From Flavobacteriia bacterium (GTDB lineage: Bacteria; Bacteroidota; Bacteroidia; Flavobacteriales; Schleiferiaceae): 16,752 nucleotides of DNA. Numbering within the stretch: the first letter of the stretch is position 1; every line of letters starts with the position of its first letter. Below are positions 7,146 to 14,671 of this stretch, one piece after another. The stretch lies in contig CATILC010000003.1 of the NCBI GenBank assembly GCA_949516455.1, positions 1 through 16,752 on the forward strand, read 5' to 3'. The notes below the pieces were generated by a model, which saw nothing but the letters and a program-made list of their open reading frames with translations, was not told the DNA's origin and made no database searches. The translations under genes and the position numbers were made by a program.

Positions 7146-10100
7146 CTAGTTCTTCTGGAACCTCTTCACAGACAAGCCTCTGGGGCTGACCAATTGCAGC
7201 ATATACACACCGCTGCTCAGTTCTTCAAGAGAAAGCTCCACCTTCCGCATGGTCTTGGGCAGTTGGACTTCCTTCAAAAGCCTTCCGCTCATGTCCACCA
7301 GGCGCAGGCGATCTGCTTCTTTGTGCTGGATCTCAATGGTCAGGCTTGCATCTGCAGGATTGGGATAGATGGACCATGCCCGTTGGAGCATTTCCTGCAA
7401 GCCGATGTTGGTGACCACCAGATCGACCGAGGTCTGATCTGACCCGCAATCCGAATCCACATTTTGTACGACCGTATACGTTCCTGTAGCCGAATAGGTA
7501 TGCGTGGGATTGGCAGCACTGCTGCTGTTTCCATCTCCAAAATCCCAATTGTAGGTGAGGGTTCCGCTTCCTGCTGCCAGTGAAGTGAAATTGTATTCCA
7601 AATAGCTTGCTCCCTGAGCATAGCTGAAATTCGCATCCGTACCAGGTATGACCTGCAGGTTGCTGCTCACAGTAGTCTGTCCGCCGGTGTTGCCAGCACT
7701 CAGGTCGATGTTCTTGTTTCCGGATGTTCCATAGGTCACACTGTGCGGACCTGGACCAAAGGCCGTGGCCGGAGCAGCTCCAGCACCAAAATCCCAATTG
7801 TAGGTCACACTGGAACTGGGATTCGGCACCTGAAAGTTCATGGATGCCCCTGAGCAGATGACGGTATCCGATTGATCGATGGAAGCAGTTGGCGCCAAGA
7901 TGCCGGGTTCATAGATGTTCAGATTGTCCAGATACAGGTTGTTGCCGTACCCATTGATGTTCACAAAGGCGATACGCACCTCCTGTCCCGACCAGTTGTC
8001 CAGGCTCAGGCTGTCCCGCCTCCACTCAGTGGGGCCTGCAGGCGCCCAGTCCGATGTTTGACTTCCAGCTGTGGCCAGATCACTTCCTGATTTACTGTAG
8101 AGAACATCTGGGAAGGTCTTCCCGCAGTCGGTGCTCACACGGATCTCCATGCCATCGGAATAGGTATTCGAATAATAGGCATAGGCGATGTCCCATTTCA
8201 GATACATGCCTCCAGTGGAAGGAATGCTGACACGCGGCGTCACCAACCAATCCTCCTCTCCAGGTGCGTTGTAGCTGAAGTTTCCGATGCCAGCCACCCG
8301 GCTTGTTCCACCCGCGATCCCATTGGCGTATTCAGGTCCCCATGTATCATCGTTGTCCGGGTTGACCACCTCAAATCCAAATGGAGGGAATCCGCCGCCC
8401 AGATTTTCAAAATCTTCAGACAGGAAGGTGGCCGGCGCATCTATGCGAACAGCTTGGCTGTATTCAACAGAATCCGTTCCGAATGCATTCGTGGCGATCA
8501 GGCGGATGCTGTAGGTGCCGAAATTGGTGAACTGTATGCTCGGATTCTGGCTGCTCGAATTGGTTCCGTTCACAAAATTCACCGTATTTGGGAAAACCTT
8601 CCATTCCCATTGACTGGGTCCGTTGCTGCTGGCGTCATTGAATTGGACCGTCTCTCCGGGACAGACCACCGATTGTGCGGGACCGAAGTCAACAATTGGC
8701 GCTGAATTCACTTCTGTCCAAACAAAGTGATCGATCGCGATGTCTCCCTGCCAGCCACCTCCGGTGATGCCGCGTATCCGGACATTCACCAGGCCACCGT
8801 TGTATGGGCTTAGATCGATCTCAAGAGGACGCCACTGATCGCCCTGGTCTCCGCTGATGGAGGGCACCACATCTGGGTAGAGCTGTCCGCCCGCGATCAC
8901 ATCCACATGGAGTTCACCGATCGCAGTGCCATACATATGGTACCAGAATTTGAACTTGGGCAGTACGGCTGTGCTCAGATCGATGCAGGGCGAGGTGAGC
9001 ACGGCTTCCTGTAATTGACAGCCGTTGGAAGCCTCAAGATAGAGGTAGTTGCCGGCGGCTGTTCCCGTGGAATGATCGAATGAAGGTCCCGTATTGTTGG
9101 ACGCGGTCGATCCACTGTGGGTGCGCCAGTCAATGTCATCGCCTCCGGTCACATTGTTCGGCAGATTTTGGAATCCATCAGAAAGGGCGCAGGAGGTGGC
9201 ACCGCAGTCTGTGGCCGTTGGACAGGCAATGAAATTGTCGAGGTCGTTGGAGTCGGGGAAAGAAACAGCACCGGAGCCAACCGATATGAGTATGTCCGTG
9301 GCCGCACTGTCATTCAGCGCATTGTTGTCATTGGGCAGATCGACAACAGCCGATACAGCAAAGGTTCCCGAGTTGAAGTTGAGCGCTGTTGAGAAAATGA
9401 GATCTTCCACCTGCCCGGGCTGGAGCGTGTCGGTCACCGTCATGCTTTGGGTCCCATTCAGGCCGGGTCCGGAGTAGTGGATGTCCACGTCGAAACCAAA
9501 GGCTGGATTGCTGCCTGAATTGGAGATGCGCACCTTGGGAACAATGGATTGACTCTGGCAATCCTGCAGTCCTCTTCCTGGCCAAAGGATCTCTTCAATG
9601 GCCATGTCGTTCTGCAGCACGCAATTCGAAAGCCCCAATGGTTTGAAAAAGCCATCGGCCCGCTCGCTGATCAGCGTCGAGTCTCGGAATGCACGAACGC
9701 TTACCCAAAGCTCATCACCTGCATCGATCGTGGAAAAGGAAGCGTAGTTGGTATCCACAACCGCCAACAGACTGTCCATGTAGCGGTCGCCCATGGTCAG
9801 GAATTCGTAGTGGGTGGCATTGGGAACGGCATTCCAGGTAAAACGGGTGCTGTCAGGACAGGAGCGAACCACAGAGAGGTTTCCCGGACGACCAAAGATC
9901 TGGAACTTACCGCTCTGTCCACTCTGTCCTCCCCTTGTCACGCGGATGCGCGCTTGATCCGTGGTGTACAGATTAGGTGGGCCGGACCAGCTGAAGTGCC
10001 GCTCATTGGCTGGAACATTGGCGCTCACAGTGAACCAATTCTGTCCGTCATCTGGAGTGAATTCTACGAGAAAGGTTCCCGTACCGTCTGGGGCGGCCCA

Positions 10101-12059
10101 GCGAATGACCTCGGGCTGGAAAGGAGCAATGCACTCTCCTCCCGCAGGAAATTCCACAGCGATCACGTCTTGCACGAAGTGGTAGCTGAAGAAATATTCC
10201 TGACTGCCAAAAGGAATGGTGGAACCGTTCACGCTCAGCGTGTAGGTTCCAGCCACAGGAAAATCAAGCGTGACCTGTTCTACATTGTTCAGGCTGTCGA
10301 TCGCACGGACGGCATTGCTGGTGATGGCCGTGATATTGGGCGTTGGGTCCAGAACCCATGGGAGCAACTGGTTGCCATCGGGCGCGGTCAGTGTGATGTT
10401 CAGATCGTTGATCAGATTGCGTGCGGAACCAACGAATCCCTGAGGATCCACCCAGTTGACCATTACCTTGAGTTTGGAAAGTCCAGCTGGCACAGTGAGC
10501 GTGTGCGTATTCGTCTGGCCTTGTGCAATGGTGTCCAGAGAAAAGCGATCGTTCTCGATCACTTCCACCCCGTGCCGGGCGTTGATTCGACCGTAGCCGT
10601 ATTGAAAGTCAGGACCGGGATTTCCTCGGTCATCAGCGGTGTTCATCAGTATGTTCTTCATCAGCCCACCTGCGGGATCCATGTTCGAATGGGTCTGTTT
10701 GTAAGCGCTGTAGAGTACAGCCAGTGTACCTGCAGCTCCAGGTGCTGCCATGGAGGTTCCCGTTGCATTGAAATAGGTGTTGTCCGGACCTGTGGAATAA
10801 ACTTGAGTGCCCACGGCAGCTATGTCCGGTTTGATCCGTCCGTCTGTTGCGGGTCCCTTGCTTGAGCTGGAAGCAGGAATATCAAAATCGGTGAGGTTCG
10901 CCGTAGCGACGACGTTCTTGGCCAGTTTGTGGCCACCTGTGATATTTCCCCACGGCACTCCTGGGATGTAGGCATTGCTGCAGGGGGAATTGCCGTTGTT
11001 TCCTGCTGAGAAGACATGCAGGTAGGAACGATGATCGACCGAATTCTGGTCGAGTTCGGCGGCCTGGCTATTGTATCCGCTGTTGCAGCCACCTGAGTAG
11101 GAACTGTTGTGAATGAATACTTGATATTGAGCGTAGTCCGAGTCGATGCGTTGAAAATGTCCGCTTCCTACCGGCGGATAGTAGACCAGTTTGGCGCCGG
11201 GGGCCATTCCCTTGGCAAAGGGGTCGATATTGCCTGCGCCCAGGACAGTGCCCGAAACGTGATCTCCGTGTGTGTTGGAGGCGCTTCCGGGTTGCGAATA
11301 ATCCGTAATGATGCGGCCTTCAAAATCGATGTGCGGACCGATCTCGCGGTCATCCCCCACACCGACCACGACATCCCGGCCATCGTAGGTGGGATGCTGC
11401 TGCTGGGTGTAGGATACCCGGTGATTGGAACGGGCCAGATCGTTTTCTTTTTCGGCCAGAGGAAGTGCCTCAGCGATGAAGAAGACAAAAGGCCGTTCGA
11501 TCAGTTGCTCTGTAAGGTCGATGGATCCAAGAACGCGCACCCTGCCGATGCTTCTATCGGTTTCGAGCACTTCAAAACCGATCGTATTGATCGCCTCAAG
11601 TGATGAGGTCCATGAAGGACCGTTGGCCAGGCTGAGTTCCATTTCTGCCCGCCCGTCGGTTTTCATCATGTGCTCGGGGTAATTGCCGAGCTTCATATTC
11701 TTCGACCTCCGGCTCTCGGTTGGAAGCGCAGTGAAGGCCATAGCTGTCGAGCCGTCCAGAGGCCATGCATCAAGAGGCAGGTCGATGAGATAGGATCTCA
11801 ATGGCAGTGCATTATTGAAGTGCACTCCCTGCTCTTTCAATTCATTTAACTCAGATGCATCCGGTGTCTGTGCATAATGCAGGACGCCGTAAAGGCGGTC
11901 GGTCACTGCATCGTACGCATCTGCTCCTGCTGCTGCGGCAGAGAAATCTCCCTCGTCGATGAGGTAGGTCTGATCGTGCAGGAGCAAACGGGTTGAAAGT
12001 TGTCCGGAAAGGGGGAATGAGGCCATCAACCCCACGAGGGCAAGTAGACGATAGATCAT
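7146..12059 (-). CDS. Giant secreted S8 (subtilisin-like) protease with PKD and adhesin-type domains and a T9SS sorting tail
   Basis: The 1637-residue secreted peptidase starts at an ATG at 12059 that gives a clean signal peptide, MIYRLLALVGLMASFPLSGQ; a longer reading to 12233 has no such start and runs into the next gene. After a propeptide-like region (about 20-215) comes an S8 domain. Its catalytic residues are D236 in VVVGVGDD, H264 in THGDHVSG and S436 in GTSMAAPGAAG, with HVFSAGNNG between. A KP-43-type beta-sandwich (about 500-635) follows, with LINDLNITLTAPDG. Next are an Ig-like and an FN3-like module (640-810), a CARDB-like module (813-930), a MAM-like Cys-containing domain (935-1115), and a PKD-like domain. 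A choice-of-anchor-J/cleaved-adhesin domain (about 1210-1385) and two PKD domains with NWDFG complete the middle part. The last 80 residues (YPNPADASLTIE...LVDMSGRLL...GVYMLQL...KRFQKN) form a type A T9SS sorting domain. The enzyme is probably exported by T9SS and kept on or released from the cell surface to degrade protein. The single gene has its own terminator. Confidence 0.93.
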   Translation of the reverse strand: MIYRLLALVGLMASFPLSGQLSTRLLLHDQTYLIDEGDFSAAAAGADAYDAVTDRLYGVLHYAQTPDASELNELKEQGVHFNNALPLRSYLIDLPLDAWPLDGSTAMAFTALPTESRRSKNMKLGNYPEHMMKTDGRAEMELSLANGPSWTSSLEAINTIGFEVLETDRSIGRVRVLGSIDLTEQLIERPFVFFIAEALPLAEKENDLARSNHRVSYTQQQHPTYDGRDVVVGVGDDREIGPHIDFEGRIITDYSQPGSASNTHGDHVSGTVLGAGNIDPFAKGMAPGAKLVYYPPVGSGHFQRIDSDYAQYQVFIHNSSYSGGCNSGYNSQAAELDQNSVDHRSYLHVFSAGNNGNSPCSNAYIPGVPWGNITGGHKLAKNVVATANLTDFDIPASSSSKGPATDGRIKPDIAAVGTQVYSTGPDNTYFNATGTSMAAPGAAGTLAVLYSAYKQTHSNMDPAGGLMKNILMNTADDRGNPGPDFQYGYGRINARHGVEVIENDRFSLDTIAQGQTNTHTLTVPAGLSKLKVMVNWVDPQGFVGSARNLINDLNITLTAPDGNQLLPWVLDPTPNITAITSNAVRAIDSLNNVEQVTLDFPVAGTYTLSVNGSTIPFGSQEYFFSYHFVQDVIAVEFPAGGECIAPFQPEVIRWAAPDGTGTFLVEFTPDDGQNWFTVSANVPANERHFSWSGPPNLYTTDQARIRVTRGGQSGQSGKFQIFGRPGNLSVVRSCPDSTRFTWNAVPNATHYEFLTMGDRYMDSLLAVVDTNYASFSTIDAGDELWVSVRAFRDSTLISERADGFFKPLGLSNCVLQNDMAIEEILWPGRGLQDCQSQSIVPKVRISNSGSNPAFGFDVDIHYSGPGLNGTQSMTVTDTLQPGQVEDLIFSTALNFNSGTFAVSAVVDLPNDNNALNDSAATDILISVGSGAVSFPDSNDLDNFIACPTATDCGATSCALSDGFQNLPNNVTGGDDIDWRTHSGSTASNNTGPSFDHSTGTAAGNYLYLEASNGCQLQEAVLTSPCIDLSTAVLPKFKFWYHMYGTAIGELHVDVIAGGQLYPDVVPSISGDQGDQWRPLEIDLSPYNGGLVNVRIRGITGGGWQGDIAIDHFVWTEVNSAPIVDFGPAQSVVCPGETVQFNDASSNGPSQWEWKVFPNTVNFVNGTNSSSQNPSIQFTNFGTYSIRLIATNAFGTDSVEYSQAVRIDAPATFLSEDFENLGGGFPPFGFEVVNPDNDDTWGPEYANGIAGGTSRVAGIGNFSYNAPGEEDWLVTPRVSIPSTGGMYLKWDIAYAYYSNTYSDGMEIRVSTDCGKTFPDVLYSKSGSDLATAGSQTSDWAPAGPTEWRRDSLSLDNWSGQEVRIAFVNINGYGNNLYLDNLNIYEPGILAPTASIDQSDTVICSGASMNFQVPNPSSSVTYNWDFGAGAAPATAFGPGPHSVTYGTSGNKNIDLSAGNTGGQTTVSSNLQVIPGTDANFSYAQGASYLEYNFTSLAAGSGTLTYNWDFGDGNSSSAANPTHTYSATGTYTVVQNVDSDCGSDQTSVDLVVTNIGLQEMLQRAWSIYPNPADASLTIEIQHKEADRLRLVDMSGRLLKEVQLPKTMRKVELSLEELSSGVYMLQLVSPRGLSVKRFQKN
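7537..7805. repeat. 20-bp perfect direct repeat in two PKD domains of the protease
   Basis: Positions 7537-7556 and 7786-7805 are identical over 20 bp and encode TYNWDFG in consecutive PKD domains, 249 bp (83 codons) apart. Flanking bases differ. This suggests domain duplication or local gene conversion within the coding sequence. Confidence 0.8.
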
Positions 12060-12083
12060 GGAAATGTGTTTCGTTTTTCGATT

Positions 12084-12105
12084 GTGTCTAATGTACAATA
12101 CACAC
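12084..12105. promoter_or_regulatory. Imperfect palindrome in the divergent protease/deacetylase intergenic region
   Basis: A 22-bp inverted repeat is centred on TGTACA; 9 of 11 base pairs match, with outer arms GTGT and ACAC. It lies in the 88-bp region between the protease start and the deacetylase start. It covers the best available -7-like box for the protease (TACATTAG at 12095-12088, one mismatch). It could be an operator for a dimeric regulator controlling one or both genes. No regulator gene is in the window, and a chance palindrome is possible. Confidence 0.35.
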
Positions 12106-12134
12106 GAGTTCGTCCATGGTTTCGTTGGGGCACT

Positions 12135-12142
12135 TAAGTTTG
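12135..12142 (+). promoter_or_regulatory. Candidate Bacteroidetes -7 box for the deacetylase-symporter operon
   Basis: TAAGTTTG matches the TAnnTTTG consensus fully. It ends only 5 bp before the ATG at 12148, so the transcript would begin at or next to the start codon (leaderless or nearly so). If the second ATG at 12157 is used, a leader of about 9 nt would result. No good -33 TTTG is present; a TTCG at 12109-12112 is the nearest candidate. Confidence 0.45.
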
Positions 12143-12147
12143 CCACG

Positions 12148-14559
12148 ATGAAGAAAATGATTCCGCTGATCTGGGCGTTGCTATTGACCATTTCGGCGAC
12201 AGGGCAAAAGCTTCCAACTGGGCTTGAGGACATCCTGCATGCACTCAGATCGCTGCAAAAAGAAACACGTGTGCTCTATCTCGCAGCACACCCCGATGAC
12301 GAGAACACCCGACTCATCTCCTGGCTCACACACGGAGCAGGGGTCGAAACGGCTTACCTTTCCCTTACAAGGGGGAGTGGTGGCCAAAACTTGATCGGTG
12401 CGGAACTGGGTGCCCCACTGGGCTATATCCGAACGCAGGAGTTGCTCGAGGCGCGAAAGATCGACGGCGGACGTCAATTTTTCACCCGGGCCGTGGATTT
12501 TGGCTACAGCAAAAATCCAGAGGAAACCTTTGCTTTTTGGGGCAAAGAGGAGGTGCTGTCGGATGTGGTACGCGTCATCCGGGAGTTTCGACCGCACATC
12601 ATCATCACCCGATTTCCCACCGATGGGCGCGGAGGACATGGCCACCATACGGCCAGTGCACTCCTGGCAGCTGAGGCCTTCGATCTGGCTGGTTCCGTAA
12701 GTGCGTTTCCAGAAGAATACGGTATGCCATGGACCCCTGAGATGCTGTATTGGAACGCGAGTTCCTGGTGGGACAAGACCTTGCCCGATCGAGCGAAGAA
12801 GGAAGACGAGATCGTTGAGGTGGAAGTTGGGGGATTCGATCCGATCAATGGCCTCTCCTGCAATGAATTGGCTTCCATGAGCCGCAGCATGCACAAGAGT
12901 CAGGGCTTCGGTGTATCAATGTCGAGAGGATCGTTGAAGGAATACCTCATTCATCAAAAAGGAGCCAATGCATTTTTCGATCGGCTTTTCCCCGAATTGC
13001 CAAGCAAGGCGGATCATTACGCCCTGAAGGCAGCGGAATTGCTGGCAGCAGGCGATCGATCGGGTGCCATTGAAAAACTCCTGGACCTAAAGGAAGGGGG
13101 CGGTCATTCCACGGCATTCGATCGACGTTTAGACAACATTGTAGCTGGTCTTTTGGGACTGCATGCAGAGGCACTGGCATCGAGTGGATACGCGGCAAAG
13201 GGCGAAACGATGGACGTGGAATTGCGCTGCATCAAGCGTATGGATATTCCATTGACTATAAGAGAGATCGACTGGAACGGCCGCATTCAAGAACAAAGTG
13301 AAGAACTCCCAAGGGACCAGATGCTGATCGTCAAAGACCGCATTCGCTGTGGCGCTTTGAACGGACCATATTGGCTGGAGCGTCCATTCAGCACCCTTCA
13401 CGACGTTCCGGACAGCCTTATCGGACTTCCCATGGCCAAAACAGATCCTTTTGTTGGTTTGACCTTCGATCACCTTGGCAGGCAATTCTCCCTGCGATTG
13501 GCTGTGGAATATAAAGAGGTGGATCGCGTGGATGGTGAATTGAAACGGCCAATGGTCGTCGCTCCGCCGCTGACCGTCCGTTTTGCCTCACCCAGTTTGG
13601 TCACCACCGGTTCTGCCGTCGATGCAGTCGTTCAGATCCGTTCCTGGAGCGACTCGGTATCAGACAAATTGGGTTTCGATGTGCCGAGTGGATGGACTGT
13701 TACACCCTCCTCCATTCCCTTTGAGCTGGCTCAGGCTGGAGATGTTCAGAACATCCCGATCCGGATCGATCCGCCCAAGGACACGCGGACCGGTGTGTTG
13801 CGCCCCAGTCTGAAGTCTTCGTCCGACCTGGTTCGCAGCTCACTGTCCATCGATCATCCACACATCGTCCCTACAGAACTCTTTTTGCCTTCGGAATTGA
13901 AGCTGGCCAACGCATCCATCGATATCGATGCGGCCAAGGTGGGCTACATCGCCGGAGCGGGAGATGCCGTGCCCGAGGCCATTGAACGTATGGGATTCGA
14001 ACTGGAATTCATAGATGAAGATCGCTTGCGTCGGGGCGGTTTGGAGGAGTACATGGCCATCATTGCAGGAATACGCGCCTACAATGTGAATGATTGGTTG
14101 CCCGGTGTACAATCCATTCTCATGGATTATGTCGAAGACGGAGGCAACTACATCGTACAATACAACACGCGAAGCCGGGATCTGAAACTCACTTCCTTTG
14201 GCCCCTATCCCATGAAGCTCAGCAGGGAACGCGTCAGTGATGAAACAGCTGCCGCCACGCTGATCGATCCTTCTCACGGTGTTTTCCGATCGCCGAATCG
14301 GATCACTGAAGCCGACTTTGAGGGTTGGGTACAGGAGCGTGGGCTCTACTTTGCAGACATCTCCTCGCTGGATCCGCGCTACGAAACACTGATCAGCTGG
14401 CACGATAAGGACGAGCCTCCCCGGCTTGGCGGGCTCATTGTTGCTCGCCATGGCGAAGGCGCCTTCATGTACACGGGTATATCCTTTTTCAGGCAGTTGC
14501 CTGCAGCGGTACCTGGGGCCTACAGATTGCTGGCGAATCTGATCTGTTATGAGCCCTGA
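12148..14559 (+). CDS. Secreted PIG-L/LmbE family deacetylase with long C-terminal domains
   Basis: The 803-residue protein starts at the ATG at 12148, which yields the signal peptide MKKMIPLIWALLLTISATGQ; an upstream ATG at 12058 would destroy it and overlap the protease. The PIG-L domain (about 40-290) shows the zinc motif AHPDDE (47-52, with H48, D50, D51) and the second metal site GHGHHTAS (H164, H166, H167 nearby). Family members remove N-acetyl groups from amino sugars or related compounds using Zn2+. Residues about 470-580 resemble an Ig-like sandwich (PLTVRFASPSLVTTG, WTVTPSS). Residues about 595-800 resemble a class I glutamine-amidotransferase/ThuA-like fold (VGYIAGAGDAVPEAIE, AIIAGIRAYN), without a nucleophilic cysteine that I can identify. 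The enzyme is probably periplasmic or outer-membrane associated. It overlaps the next small ORF by 11 bp and probably forms an operon with the downstream symporter. The substrate is unknown. Confidence 0.92.
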   Translation: MKKMIPLIWALLLTISATGQKLPTGLEDILHALRSLQKETRVLYLAAHPDDENTRLISWLTHGAGVETAYLSLTRGSGGQNLIGAELGAPLGYIRTQELLEARKIDGGRQFFTRAVDFGYSKNPEETFAFWGKEEVLSDVVRVIREFRPHIIITRFPTDGRGGHGHHTASALLAAEAFDLAGSVSAFPEEYGMPWTPEMLYWNASSWWDKTLPDRAKKEDEIVEVEVGGFDPINGLSCNELASMSRSMHKSQGFGVSMSRGSLKEYLIHQKGANAFFDRLFPELPSKADHYALKAAELLAAGDRSGAIEKLLDLKEGGGHSTAFDRRLDNIVAGLLGLHAEALASSGYAAKGETMDVELRCIKRMDIPLTIREIDWNGRIQEQSEELPRDQMLIVKDRIRCGALNGPYWLERPFSTLHDVPDSLIGLPMAKTDPFVGLTFDHLGRQFSLRLAVEYKEVDRVDGELKRPMVVAPPLTVRFASPSLVTTGSAVDAVVQIRSWSDSVSDKLGFDVPSGWTVTPSSIPFELAQAGDVQNIPIRIDPPKDTRTGVLRPSLKSSSDLVRSSLSIDHPHIVPTELFLPSELKLANASIDIDAAKVGYIAGAGDAVPEAIERMGFELEFIDEDRLRRGGLEEYMAIIAGIRAYNVNDWLPGVQSILMDYVEDGGNYIVQYNTRSRDLKLTSFGPYPMKLSRERVSDETAAATLIDPSHGVFRSPNRITEADFEGWVQERGLYFADISSLDPRYETLISWHDKDEPPRLGGLIVARHGEGAFMYTGISFFRQLPAAVPGAYRLLANLICYEP

Positions 14560-14671
14560 TCGAGACCCTTTGGAACGATCGTTCAGGATCTGGCACAGTG
14601 CAGTTCTGCTCTTTCTTTTCCTACAGATACTGCTCTTCCACTGGATGAGTCTTCATTACGCGACGCAATGA
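14549..14671 (+). CDS. 40-residue single-pass membrane protein between deacetylase and symporter
   Basis: A short reading frame starts at ATG 14549 inside the deacetylase 3' end (11-bp overlap) and stops at TGA 14669-14671, which overlaps the symporter ATG as ATGA. It fills the entire gap between the two larger genes. The N-terminal part has arginines at 5, 10 and 13, followed by one hydrophobic helix (about 17-33, SAVLLFLFLQILLFHWM) and a short polar tail. This predicts N-terminus in the cytoplasm and C-terminus outside. Several SSS carriers in other bacteria are preceded by small membrane partners, for example YhdT before PanF and DUF3311 proteins, though those are larger. A small accessory subunit or a coupling peptide for symporter translation is a reasonable inference. 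No family is recognised. The precise overlaps on both sides and the membrane helix argue that it is a real gene, but codon evidence over 40 residues is thin. Confidence 0.6.
   Translation: MSPDRDPLERSFRIWHSAVLLFLFLQILLFHWMSLHYATQ

Noticed and set aside
9549..10865. Long open frame of 438 codons on the plus strand inside the protease gene
   Set aside because: It lies wholly antisense to a well-supported secreted protease with catalytic motifs. Its translation shows no recognisable domain and is His/Cys-rich like other antisense shadows.
12058..12147. N-terminal extension of the deacetylase to ATG 12058
   Set aside because: It would place 30 non-signal residues before the signal peptide and cover the palindrome and -7 box. 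The ATG at 12148 is far more sensible.
12060..12233. N-terminal extension of the protease frame up to 12233
   Set aside because: The extension would bury the signal peptide and run into the divergent deacetylase gene. The ATG at 12059 gives a normal Sec signal.
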